Source: Sergeia podlipaevii (taxonomy: Eukaryota; Euglenozoa; Kinetoplastea; Trypanosomatida; Trypanosomatidae). Taken from it: a stretch of DNA of 64,000 nucleotides. The position numbers were made by a program, and so were the translations under genes. The stretch lies in contig JASANZ010002186.1 in assembly GCA_030849805.1 (NCBI GenBank), positions 1 to 64,000 of the forward strand, given 5' to 3'. This document shows positions 28,527 to 41,900 of the stretch, in pieces (within the stretch, counting starts at the first letter, position 1; every line of letters starts with the position of its first letter). The notes under the pieces are model-generated. The model was not told the DNA's origin and did no database searches. It worked only from the letters and a program-made list of their open reading frames with translations.

Positions 28527-29930
28527 AGCGCTTGACTCACATGTGGTTTTATTTTATTATATCTGTGGGAGGTTGAAGAGCTAAGATACATTGAAAAGAA
28601 GAAAAGCAAAAAAGGCTACAGCACGTACGTTGTATACGCTGCACAAGATTGCATACAATACCAGTATGGCTTCTCTTTGTGCTATATTAATATATATTGC
28701 TATTACTATTAAATATGTATTTGAGTGTATCCAATCTTTTTTGGATGGATTGCCTGCAAAAATTTGCCTACCATCTGCTCAATAAAACGTGATTCTATTG
28801 GTTGTGAATGGTGAGATGGAAGCAATGGGGGACGCGTGCAAAAAGAAGGTATAGTTTGCATATGTTTCTCTGCGATAATATAAGGGAGAGGGGTGCATTC
28901 CCGGAGCTAGCCTGTCTTGAGTACTCGGGTAACTGCGTGCGACAAAAATGGAATGAGTCTGCTGCACTGTTTCCACTCCCATATTTCGCTTGCTGGCACT
29001 TTTTTTTTTTGCTTTCTCACCTTTTGAGTACCCAGGCAGAGGTCTGCTTCAGTGTTGTCCTGGGTATTCGGCAGTTTACCTTCTTTTTTTTCTTTAAATG
29101 AGAGGATGAATGAACGATCGATCGCATTATAGGAAGTTAGTATGAGGCTTGGTGAAACCGCCATCCTTTTTTTTGATCTATCACATTCTCTTTTTGTTTG
29201 GGTACTTCTACTGATTTTGCTGAAGCAGAAAGGGGTGAGTTGATGGTTAGAAAAGATGCTTTATTTGAGTAGGTGCAGATAATATATAAGATGCTTTTTT
29301 TCTCTTTTTTTTATATATATGGCTTTTGTAGCAGTGAGCACTTCTCAAGAATACGTAGTCAAGAGTGACGAGAAATGCAAAGGACACCAGGTGGGACCTG
29401 GCCACACTTCTAAAGACATGCAAAAGGGCGTTGGAGGAGATTTCTTTGATAACGCAGAAAAGAGAGAAAATAATAATATATGTAAGTCAAATGGGTTTCT
29501 CTTGAATGTGTGAAGTGCTTACTTCGATGGAAAGCCATCTCGCAATTTTTTTCACCATATTTCCTCCTTTGAAGAGGTTTCCTTTAGCTTTCTTTTGACA
29601 GACAATGTTCTGTGGCGAAGGGATTACAGAAGGTGGGATAAGGGATATCTAGCAGCTGTCTTGCAGATGGGTCACTGAATTCATTTTTGGTGAGTGTGTG
29701 ATTCTGTTTGTGCTGCTTCCAAGAATGTATTATGCACTTGATTTGCTTCATTTATTTATTTTTCACCGACCTGCTTATTTCACTTTCCGAATTTTACAAG
29801 TACACTAGCAACCATATTAAGATTTAGTATCGTATTAAATCCGTAGTGTACGCAGGAGCATCACCTACGAACAGAAATAGTTAAGTGACAATAAAAGCAG
29901 AGATTATCTTCGAGGTCGCAGGCAGTCAAT
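28527..29930. other. Long intergenic stretch before the giant kinase gene
   Basis: No firm gene in 1.4 kb. A 64-codon frame at 29319-29513 follows a T-rich tract and has a hydrophilic product beginning MAFVAVSTSQEYVV; I see no motif and rate it as unlikely. Several T-rich tracts with AG lie at 29160-29330 and 29540-29600. Confidence 0.5.
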
Positions 29931-32900
29931 ATGTACGTAGACAGTCTTGTCGGGGAACTTCGGGGTGCTCTCAACGATAGCGTGGATGCAATCAGCGCTA
30001 TGCTACAGCGGAAAGACTTTAGCGACGTTATTGTTCTTCTTGAAGATATTGAACAGCGTCTGAGTAGCCACACTGCACATTTCAAGCAAACTCATGTGAG
30101 CACTAGCTGGCTGTGGGATGTGTTGTGTTTCAGGGCATCTACACCTACCGATAAACAGCAAGCTACACTTCTGAGCATTCTGCCTCGTCTGAGGGAGAAC
30201 GTTTGTGTCTCTAGCAACCGCGAGGATTCTAAAGCACTCAAGAAGTGTCTGTCCACTTTGCTGTTCGCTCTACAGTATCCATTTCGCAGGTGCGTGGCCA
30301 CCGTGCAGTTGGCGCGTGCTCGGGATGTTGTCTGGGATGTATTCATGTCGTTGCATCATTTGCACAAGCACACAGATTCACAAGCAGAGTGCCTCAGTGT
30401 CTTGCGATCTATTATTGCCCCAGAAACCTTTTTAGCAGCAGCGCAGGGCGGAGCAGAGCCTGATTCGCAAGACGCGGCCATTTCTGGAGTGCAGTTTGGT
30501 GTAGACGAGATGGCAGGGGTTTGTGTGTCAGTGTGTGAAAGAAAGGCTGCGGGTGGAGGTCGACTCAAGTCGATGGCGATGCAACTGTTAGGGTGCATGA
30601 GTGCGCGTTACCCGGTAGATATGTCTGCAAAGGCAAGCCGTGTTTTCGAGTGCTTCAAGTGTGTGGCTAGCCGCCTAACGGAGCAAACAGACGTAGAACA
30701 GATGGTTGGCGAGGGTTTTTTTTTAGGGATAAAGGACTACCTTAAAGTATTCCCACTAAGCTACACAGTAGCTTCGGAGCGTGCGTTCGTTGTCACGTTG
30801 CATCAGATGGTAAAAAACGCCATGCTACTCGCAGAGAGTACTTCCAACTATCGATTTTGTAAGTCAGCACTCGTCTTTCTCCGTCACCACGCTACTACCA
30901 CGCTTGCAGAGTGTATTGCGAGTGATGCAGAGGATTACTTTTCCATCTTACAGCGCTTGTGGGAGCATAAAAACGTGGATGTTCATAGGGCTGCATATCC
31001 AGCCACCGCAAGCTTTCTGCAAGCTCTCTCACAGCAGTTGAGCGAATTGTCGCCAGCGGCTTCCATATTTCCTGCACCAGCAGCGGACACCAGCCTAGTC
31101 TTAGGAAGGTTGCTAGACAAATTGGAGGCTACTCTGCGCTTTCAAGATAGCACTCGATCCCAACTTGCCTTTGCGCTAGTGGCGTGCGGTTACTTGGCAC
31201 GGCCACTTCGCTACCGTTGCGGCGATGTGGCGCTTTTAGCGGTATTTGATGGCCTAGCAGAGAAATGTGATGTTGTTTTTTCTGCTGCTGCTGCTGCCAC
31301 CGCCACCGCTGCTACACCTGCATACGTCGCAGGCGCTGATGGAAGCGTGGATGCGCAGCCATTAGTTGGAGGCGATGATATCGTTCGCCTGATCCCTCAG
31401 TTCCTTACCGCGTTCGCTTGCTTCTTTTTAGAAATTCCCTACATTTCCCAGTCGGGGTTGAAGTCAGCCCAGACAGTCGTCGGCACCGCACTCACGCTTT
31501 TGCCTCATCCAGCCTTTTTTGAGCGCATTAGAGACGTTACTGCACCGGCACTGCTGAAGTTGCTTGTGTCGGTTCAGTATCACGGTGCAGTGACGCAGAT
31601 GTCGCTGTACTCGTGGGTTTGTGAGCGCACACTACAACTAGTAGCGGGTGAGAAGAGTGCGTGCGAAAGTGAAGATGATAGCGGCTCGACTGATGAGGGA
31701 GAGAATGGTGAACCGGACTTGTTCACGGAGGAGCCCAATGAGGCACAGTACTTGCAGCAACTAGCTGGCAACGCGCACACTGTTTATGCTCGCTTGTGGT
31801 TGCGCCTACTCTCGTCGCAAGCATGCGAGGATCGAAGCTGGGGATATCCTTGGCAGTCTGTCGATGTTGCAAGGCCCCAGGCACAGCTTCGGGTGACATT
31901 CCAGCGTTTGCTGCTGCAGACCGTGAGGGGGTTGGACTTGGCAGTGACGGCAACGAGCGGAGGGGAAACGCTCCCGCTTCATGTGGTGCTGATGCTAGGC
32001 CAGGGGGCAATACAACCGCGATGCCAGGCGGACTATCAGGCATTTTTGCGCCTCGTTGCGCTTCACACTGCCATTGCCCGTTCACTTTGGTGTCAAATGG
32101 ACAATGCGAGCGCCGCAGCGGAGATTGCGCTGGGTGACAGACTAGGGGAGTGGCTCGTGCATGTGCTGCGTATTGCAAAACTTTATCCGCATGTATCAGG
32201 GTTTCTTGTACTGAGCTATACTGCTCTACAGGTGGCACGTGGGAGTGCAAGTTTGTCTGATGGGGTACAACGGACTCTCATGGATGCTGCGGCTGTCTGC
32301 GAGCAGCGTCTGCAAATCTGCACCGATGAGCTGCTGTATCAGTGTTGTATGTTTCTTCTCGTGGTATCTCGTTGGATCCCCGCCAGTCCTCAGGCGCTGG
32401 TAAAGCCGCTTACTATTGTGCTCGCGTGCCACAGCGGTATTATGGCGGATGTTGAGACTGTTAATGCGGAGTCCGCGCTTGCGATACTATTTGACTGTGT
32501 TGAGCACCAACCCCATGCAGCAGCGGTTCTTGTGCCGTCTCTCCTCGCGTCTGCTTCAGTCATGGAGCAGCCTCGCGTGCGAGATCGTCTGTGTCTTTTA
32601 GCAGCCAAGTATGGAATCGAAATATCAGCTGCCCTCCTTAGAGGCAGTGTTGCCGTCCACGCAAAAAGTGTCGTTGGCCCTGCTTATGCACCACAGCGTC
32701 CGCGCTGGAAGGTACGGGAGGTGTTGTTAAAGCTGCCGTTTGGTGGCACTGAAATTCATTTCCCTGTTGTTAGACTCCTGCCCAAGGTTGTGCATCTTAG
32801 TCAGTATGCCACTGAGCGCACAACACGCACCACAAGCGCCGAGCTCCTCCACTTTGCCGTCACGTGGATGCTGGGCAATGGGGCTGGGTGCGAAGATGTG

Positions 32901-35900
32901 TTTCCGGCTATGGTGCAGCTCGCTGCCCAAGGCACCGATGATGGAGCAGTGGCCGCAGAGATATTTCACGCGTTACTCTTGCAGTGTGCACGTTGGTTTG
33001 GCGGCGCTGGGAAGGTGAAAGAAGCCGAGACACTTGAGCGCGTCTTGCTGGAGCAGCTGGGTAGCAGCAGTGGAGCAGTACGCCGCGTGGCGTCGGAGGC
33101 GCTAGTGGAGTATGTCCGCTGGAGCAGCAAAAGGCACCCAAGTGGCAGCAGTCGAACTGGAGTGTCCCAAGGCGTACGAGTGTTGCTGCTGTCTGAGTCT
33201 ATCCGGGCACGTCTGGGGGCTGCTACGTTTCTCCATCAATTACTAGCTGCTGTTCGGGCTGAAAGCGCCGCCATGCTAGTTGGTGACGCGCACTCTCTGG
33301 TGTCCGCCTTGGCTAGCGCTGCTCGCCTTTCACTGTGCCAAAGTAATAGTGAAGAATTTGGTGTGATGAGGGAGCTTAGCACATGCATGCGGCTCCTTTG
33401 TGAATTTTATCAAAGCACCAGCAGCGGCTCCCGCTCCAGAGAGGCTCTGCAAAAGCTGTCAGTCAAGTCTGCCGAGGACGTAGAAGCAGCGCTGCTCTGT
33501 GCATGCAAGGAGACTGCCTGTATAGCAAATGAGACAGCGATAGCTGCGGCGCGACTGCTAGGGGTGATTTCTAGTGTGCGTACAGACGTGGGACAACACT
33601 GGCGGTGGTCCCACAATCACGGCCCGCTACTGAATCAGTTGATGGCAACCGGTACGGCTGCAGAGGAAGTACAAGGTGGGCTGGCGTTGTGTAGCGTCCT
33701 GATCGAGGCCGCTGTACTGCCGCCTCCACCAGGGACAGCTGGAGCTGGATCCAGCAAGAGGTCACATCCAGACAGCATAGAGGGGCCCACTGTGCACGAT
33801 GCGGTACGTTTGCTTTTATGTAATGCCAGTGCGGCAATTGCAAAGTATGCCATTGCGTTGAGCTTGCAGGATGCGAACGGTGCTGTTGGTATGCCCGAGT
33901 TCTTTTATAGTCTCCAGCGCTTCCTGCGCAGTGTCATCCAGCAACAAAGGGACCGAAGTTCATCTGATAAATCGACGTACATGAAGCGAGAGGTGGCCAG
34001 TCATCTTGTATCTTCTTCGCTGTTCAAGTGCACGGCTGCCATGCTGCTTGCCAGTGAGACCACAGGAAGCATCGGACCTAGTAGTGAGCGTCGTGACTGT
34101 GCTATAGCGCTGTTAGAGTCCGTGTCTGTCTTGCTGCCATGGCACGCTGAGGCGGATAGCATGCGCAGTCAGTTAGTAGATGCCCTGAGGGAAAAACTGC
34201 CCCTTTTTTGCCGACAGAGCACAAAGGAGGGGTGCATGGACATGTTTTTAGCCTCTCCAATTTCTGTGAGTGACTCGGTGGCGGACGTGGCAGCATTGAC
34301 TAGGCTGCCTTTTGTTAATGCAGATGGGCGTACAGACCCAATCAACGTGTGGACAGCCGTTGTGGGTCTCCCTCCTTTCTCCAGCGTTTCTCGGGCAATG
34401 GCTGCTCTCACGCAATTTTTGCATGATGCCGTCCGCGACTCCCGTGTCGCTCTCACTCATCGAGGAGCCTTGGTGTGTCGGTCAGTGGCGCTGCTGTTAG
34501 TGGGAGGTGGTGGAGTAGGTTTTGGCGACCTGCTGACTGCCGTATTGGGCAAGGATGAAGAAAGGGAGGACAGTGTTGCTCCGGGACGTGTGCGCTTTGC
34601 GGCGGCGACCCGGGAGGTGGAGGAGGAAGAAGAAGAAGAGAAGGAGGCGACCCAGGGAGACTGCAAGGACAGAGTTGGCTTCAGAGTAGCTACTGACGTG
34701 GTGCTCGACATGTGTTCTACAATACTGACTGAGGCGTGTGAGTCGGAGCGCTATGTTGCCTTGGCTCAATATGTTCGGGACATTGCCAGCGCTGTGACAG
34801 CCTCGATTGTGTATCAGGATAAGAGGAAAAGGGCAGACTCGATGTCCGCGGACTTGGGAAACCCATCGGGTGGTTGGGATTACGAGCAAAACGTGCCTGT
34901 TCTCTTGCTTCGGCATGCATTGCGTCTGCAGGTGAGGTGCTTCTCTGTAGAACACATGAGGCACGCGCTTGTGGAAGCCACGACGGCTGTCGTTTTGGCT
35001 CCAGTACATGTCGACATGGCTGTGGTGAGCCTCCAGCTCCAGATGATGGAGGCGTGCTGGCGGATTGATAGTGCTGGCGCGTGGAGTTGTGGCGCACTGC
35101 GCACGGCAGCAGTTGATGTCGTGAAGCGCGCTTGCACGTCGGAGGCGTGGACAGGAAGGCGGCACGCGCTCCTCAGCAGTCGTGACGCTACCCGCTTATT
35201 AGTGCTCAGTTCTCGCGTATACCGGGCACTTCTGGGCGGTGATGCACGCACTGAGGATTTTCCCGAGATAGCTAAACTCGTTGCTTGTGGAGTGCATACT
35301 ATGGAATGTATCGTGAGAGAAGAGCTTCCTCTTGACTGGCGCGAGGTTGGCTCTGAGACGCTGCAGTCTAGCAACTACCACGCCGTCGTTCAGGGTCTCA
35401 CAGTGATGTGTGGCGCTCTCACGCCTCGAAGCACGGCTGCCTTGCGCACGATGCTTCCCCTTCTTGCGCAGACAGACCTGCCACACAGCGCTGCGATAGC
35501 GGCAACGGTTGATACCGCGCTTCACAGCCTCCGCTCGGCAGAGTTACTGGCCCTTTGCCAAGAATGCATGCAGCTACAAAAGGAGGCTCTTCCGCGGCAA
35601 ATGTGGTGGGCCGCGACGTACCGCATCAGCCTCCCTGCGCTGCGCTCATTTCCAGTGGACATTCGCGTTAGCTTCTTTGTGGAGCATGTGTCCTACTGGG
35701 TGAGGGAATCAGAAGAAACCCCTATCATCAGCTGTCATAAGCAGTCAAACGCGCTGACACTTCTGGAAACGATGTATCGGCTGACCGACGCGACGGATCT
35801 TAAAGGGCGGATTAATGACGCCTACACAGGGCGTGAAGGATCGGCGAACACAGGAAAGGAGCTTACCTTGGCACTCATCAAACTGTGCAGCGCCGCACGT

Positions 35901-38900
35901 GTGTTTGCTTATCCTGGTGGTGCTAATTCGACAGCGGAAATGAGCGAATTAAGGGCAGAGGCACGAATGGACTTACTCAGCTACCGGCAGGCAGCTTACA
36001 GGTGTCTTGTTGCGGTTCTCACCGCTACTCAGGATAAAGAAGCTGTTTTTGTAAAGCTACTGCTTGACTCTAGTAATGTTGATATGTGGAACAAAATTAT
36101 CAACACGACGTGTGCACACGAACTTAGTATTGAAACAAATTTTCTGCGCGTAGCGGAAGTTGTGGCCAAGGAGAGCAGTGACTGGGAGCTGAAGGATCTG
36201 AGGCCCACGTCTTCTAAGCGTGGCGCCAGACTCACAGGAGCTCCAGGTGCTGCGGAAGGCATTACTTTGGATTCTTGGTGGCTATCTATGCAGCCTATTG
36301 ACTATCACTCTTCAGTTGGGCCCACCAATGGTGAGTCAGCAAACAGCTTTATGAATCATGCGTTGCACTCTCAACGGCTAAGCGCACAAAGACGGCAGAA
36401 CCCACTGCTTTCACACTATGGGTGGTCTCAGCGCACCATGCCGCTGCCAAGTTCTTCGTTTACCTCGATGATTGACATGGATGAAGTTTGGCGCAGTACG
36501 TGTAGTGGTGTGCTGTTTTCTCTAATTGACTTCATGATCGACCGCTTTGGCTGTAGCCATCCCATGTCGAGTGCACATGGTGTCGCGGCTACGTCACTGT
36601 GGGTGCGGGAAGTGGAGCAGTTGCTGGCATCAGACAAGATCCACACTAACGCACGATTAGTTGTTTTGCGTATGGTACAGCTGCGCAGGGGCTTCTTTGC
36701 ACAGCATGCTAGCATTCTGCGGGACGCTGTTATTGCAGTCGCCACGCATCCTTCAGTGTCAAGTGGGGGTCTGCTTCACTACGTCGCAAGAGATGTAGTT
36801 GTAATGGTGATGGGCTGGGTACGGGACGGATACACGAGTTGGTCTGAAGGCACGGGAGCATATAACTTGGTGCGCTTTCTTGTGCATGCAGTGCCTCGTA
36901 CAGACTCGGCGTACGTGGGGCGGTGTAACATTGAGCTGTTTAAGGCGCTTTGGGAGCAGGTCGCAACAGTGCCGTGCCTGCGTCCATCTGACCTTGCTCT
37001 GGTGTTGCGGTCAGACGCGAGCGCAGTGCCTGTATGTGTGCAAATGTGTGGCGTCATTGCTGACTCTGGCACCTGCCTAGCCACTCTTGCTGCTCCCACT
37101 ACTGTAGCCCCATCAGAAGTTCGTGAGTTGTATCAAGAACTGCTCAAGTACATAGAGGGGCAAAAAGGAGATGGAGCGCTGGCTGCGGCCGAAGTCGTCG
37201 GAATGGAACTACGTGCATTGCAGGCACATCAAGCGTCACCACAAGAAAGTGGTAGCGGCAGCAGTAGCCGTGTGATTGCCTCTGCTGTTATGGAGGACCT
37301 TTACGTACTGCTCAGGGAGGGCACGGTTCGCGTGCTGATGAAGCTGTGGAGGAGTGGCAACAGCAGCACTGCAGCTTTAAAGGCGCTTCGCGTAGTAGAG
37401 ACGTACAACTCATCAGTGCTGTCTGATTTTCTTCCAAGCACGGTGTTTGCGAACTTTGCCAGCAGTGGTAGTGATACGCAGTTGTTAGTGATGGATGTTT
37501 TGGGGTGTGCGCCTAAGCAATGTGCGCGTGTGTATGACATACTTCATGCGCAATTTGCAGGATCGCTTACCCGGTATAACGTAGCGGTACGAAACGCTCT
37601 CTACGCACTTCTTGCTCTTCTTGTGCCCCATCTCAGCGTGGATGCCTTACGCAAAACGTCTAGCTTATTTCTTACGGAGGAGGCGCTTCGGCACATGAGC
37701 GGGACGGAGGATAGTCGCGTTGCCTTCTATAAGCTGTGCGTGGCAGTACTATCAAATACTTCAGGGCACAAGTTGGGAGAAGAGAAAGCAGAAGGAAGCG
37801 GCCAGAGAGCCTTCACACAACCGGTGTACGACATACTCATCAGTTCAGGACTGCAGGATTCCTCCTTGTTTGTGCAAGACGTTGTATTAGAATACATGGA
37901 CAAGTATGGCTGCTCTGAGCACGCAGCGGAGCGCCTTGCGCAGCTATTGGATGCACTGAAAGTGAGCAAATGTGATGCGTGGCTAAGGCACGCGGCTGTG
38001 CTACTCCTCTCGCTGTCGCGCCGCTCTCGTTCATTTGACGATTGCTCATTTCTGTTCTCAAAGCCGCTGGTTGAGTGCAATTTCACTCGCATGGTGCTGG
38101 GCTCTAAGTCTCAGGCCTCGGTCTCTAGGCAGGCACCACTCTTTTCTCAAAGTGTCGCAGAGGCGCTGCGCGGTGTGGGTGGCGTCACTGCTGCTGCAGT
38201 CAATTCCATTACCTATGTGGGTGCCAGTCAGCACTCCAGTGCGGTAGGCGCGCACTCCTTACAGACTTCAACACAAAGCTCGGTTGGCGGTAGCAGCGCC
38301 GCCGCTTCATGGCGCCGCGGTCGGCCTTTGCCTAGCTCCCTGCAAATGGACAGCGCAGGGCAGTTCACGGCGCTCGCTATGGGCCGGAGCTCTCCTAGAA
38401 GCCAAGTGCGGTCTGGCCTTATTTTTACACGAAGCGGCGAGAGTGTGTCAGGGGCACGCGACTTTACACTGCGAAGACTGCAAGCGTTGCCAGAATCTGC
38501 GAAAGTGCTCAAGTACATGCAGGCTGCGGCTCGCAATCTCACTGACCGAGTGGAGGAAGAGAGGAAAAAGGCGTCTCTGCAGGCATCACAGGTGATTGTG
38601 TTCAGGGACTACAGAGAAGGAGAAGTGCCTGACATTCAGGTGTCGCTTCAAGGGTTTGTGACCCCGCTGCAGGCACTGTGCTTACGTGACAGTGAAGTAG
38701 CTTCGCTGGTGTGTGCCACTTTGGCAGAAGATATACTTGCTGCGATGTCAGCGCCAGCCACCGCACAAGGAGTCCCCCACGCCCCGTCGCCAGTACCGTA
38801 TTTTGCAAGGGATGCTGGCAATCGAAGTTTGCCGCCCGATGCTGACAGTGCTCGGCTGTCGGCGTGTCTTCGTGATTTAGTTGAGCGCACTGTGGTGGAC

Positions 38901-41900
38901 GCTCCGTCCTCTGCAGCATCTACATTTTTTACGCGAGAAGCCGCGTTTCTTTATAGAAAAGCAGGAGGCAGCATCACCACTGCACAGTGCCAGGCACTGG
39001 TGGCTGGAACGCGAGGTGGCGAGAAAGAAGAGAGCAACGACGTCAGCCACGAAGGTGCTGTTGTGCAGCTCGTGGACGATGTTATGGCGACTATTTGTAG
39101 GAAGGATGAACGTGCTGACGGCAAGTCAAGTGAAGAGGAAGAAGAAGGTGCTGAACGCGAACAGCGCCGGGTTGGGTGGCTGGCATACAGCAACGCCCTC
39201 CAAAGTGCGGGAGACGCTGATATGTCCGCAATTGCAATAGGAAAGTTTCTCAGCAAAGAGGATGCGGGTGTTTTCACGGAAGCGCTACGCATGAGCGAGG
39301 ATGGTGCATTTGCCTTAGAGGCAGAGAGGCTGCAGAGCTGGCTAGAGAGCCATGGAAACTCAGCTCCAGGTGTCCGAGATGTGCTCAGCCATCAGCTCCG
39401 CGTTGCCAAGCACGCACTGCTGCAGTGGGAGTCAATGGCTGACACCTTCCCGTCAGCAGCAACCTCGATGACAGAATGGTGCATCGCTACAAGAAGTGAA
39501 GCTCGACTTGTGATACCCATCCTTGTACGCGGCAGCACGCACCAAGACAAGGCCAGCATACCTGGCACACTGCAAGCGGTAATGGAGAAGGCATGGCCCG
39601 CTGAGTGGAGCCAAGTCTTGCTAGGTCAAGGGCGTTGGACGGAATGTGAGCAATATGTGAGCTCAGTGCTGCCTCGTGTGTTGGCCAGCAGCGACGGCAA
39701 TGGAATCAAGTACAGAGAGGCCTTTAGGCTAATGCTTTCGCTGGATGCCGCGTGCGTACTCTCGTCTGTGGAGCGGGATCAACCACGGGCGATGGAGTCA
39801 CTACGACAGTATATCGCCACCGTTCCACTAGCTGCGACGGAAGGTGTTCATATAGACGCACATGTTGTGGATGAGGCACTATGGGTGCGGGCATGTGTAG
39901 ATGCGGCCCTCGGCGACCGATATTCTGAAAAGTTTTTTCCTAATGATTTGGAGGCGCTGCGCAGCGCTAGTAGGAGTGCGCAGCAGTGTATATGCCAGCG
40001 CGCGGGTGAGTCTCTGCTTAGCACTCGTGAGTGGAATGGAGCGGTGAGAACGTTGCTTGCACACGCGCACAAACTGGGAAGTTCCGAGGCGCACCTGTGG
40101 CCACTTGCGGCACGTGCGCGCGCCTTTGATATTGCGTATAGTGCCAAGTACTATCGCGCGCCGTCGTCATCTCCTCAGGAGCAACTAGAGAAGCTGGTGC
40201 TTCGCTACAGCACTCGCCGTGATAGTCTAACTGAGACAGATCGGCGTAAGCTTGGGGCTGACCTCGCCCTATGCGCCATCACACTTGGGCTGAACCACAG
40301 GGGCAGCGTAAATCGTCCATCGGACCTGTACGCAGAGGCAAAAAAGCTTGCTGAATGCACAGAGGAAGGGTTTATCGAGAACGATCTTGTGTTGCTTGAT
40401 GCCATTGATCACATTCTATCACACATTACGCAAGGAGCGTGGCACCAGCACAAGGGTACTGGCAGCCACGATAGTGACGCGGTAGCGGGGTGCTGGAGGA
40501 TGTTTGCCTCAACAATGGTTCGTTGTCTCCATGCACATGGTGGGACCTCGGCTGTGGAGAGTAGGACCGCCGCTCCCATCACACGTGTGCCTAGGCTGCT
40601 GCAATTATTTGACGTTCTCGGCAAAGTTGCAGGCGGGGAAGATGCTGAGTGGGCCGCCACACTTGAATCCCTGGCTGCATTACCAGTAACGGTGTGGCTG
40701 CCATGGACATCGCAACTAATCAGCGCAGTGCTGCGGACGGGGCACCCGTTGCTGGCGGAGGTGCTGGCGGGGCTCGCGGAGGCACACCCGCAGAGTGTTT
40801 ACTTTCCTTATCACTGCGCTACGGAGGAACTTCGCAATTTGGAAGTGGCGTGTGCATCACCCGCTGCGGCTCGTACTGCAGGAGCAGCGAAGGTAAGCAG
40901 TGTCACAGACCGGGATGCGCCGATAAGACTGGGTGCAGCACTCAATAGATTGAGACAAACTCTTCTCTTTAGTAGCGAGCTTGCTGCAGTGCGTGCCTTT
41001 GCCTCTGAACTGCACAAGCTACACGATCCCGAGCAACGTCTTATCACATGGATGCGTGCTATCTCTGGCGAGCTTCAGCAGTACTCTACTAGTAATGCCA
41101 ACGACAGAGAGCACTACGATCGAGCGCAGGAGCTTTTTCTCAAAGCATGCGCGGACTGTCTTGATCCGAGTCAGTGGCAAGAGACGGAGGTGGTCAATCG
41201 GCGGTATGCTGCACTCGGAGCGAGTGAGAACGTGAAGGAACTCTTTTGCAAAGATGGTGTCCTCACAAAGGACCCCACAGCGTTCTCAAAGGCATTTACG
41301 GAGGCCTTAAATCGTCTGAAAAAAGGAGGTGCTGAAGAGGCACACAAGGCACTCTATGCGGCAGATACCATGCTACTGGAGAACTACAGTGCGAGGTTGT
41401 CGCAATGCTTTGAAGTGGCAGTAGCTAAGGGAGAGCAACAGATACTGCTTCCCATACAGCCAGTCATGCTGCTGCACACATCGAGCGCCGAGCCGCTCAA
41501 GGAATGCGTTTTTGAGGCTGCGTCAAGCATGAAGGTAATGAGGTCAAAGGAGCGGCCAAAGCGACTAACGCTGTTCACTTCACGCGGGCCACATATGTTC
41601 CTGGCCAAAGGCGGAGATGACTTGAGGCTTGATCAGCGCATTCAAGAAATATTTGTTGTATTGAACGGATTTCTGCTGTCTTCATCGTCTTCTTATGTGG
41701 TCAGGGACTCCTCTACACGCTGCTGGAGGCGTCATATTATACGCACCTACTCTGTGATTCCGGTGTCACGGTTCATGGGGTTGGTGGAGTGGGTGCCTGA
41801 GACTGAGGTGCTAAGCAGTATCATTAGCAATGCCCGCAGTGACTTCGACACTATTTTTAGTACAGCTAGCGCAGCGTTCCGTGTGGGATTTCCAAGTGTT

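Noticed and set aside
29319..29513. A 64-codon frame after a T-rich tract
   Set aside because: Possible small gene, but there is no motif or second line of evidence, so it is mentioned only in the intergenic entry.
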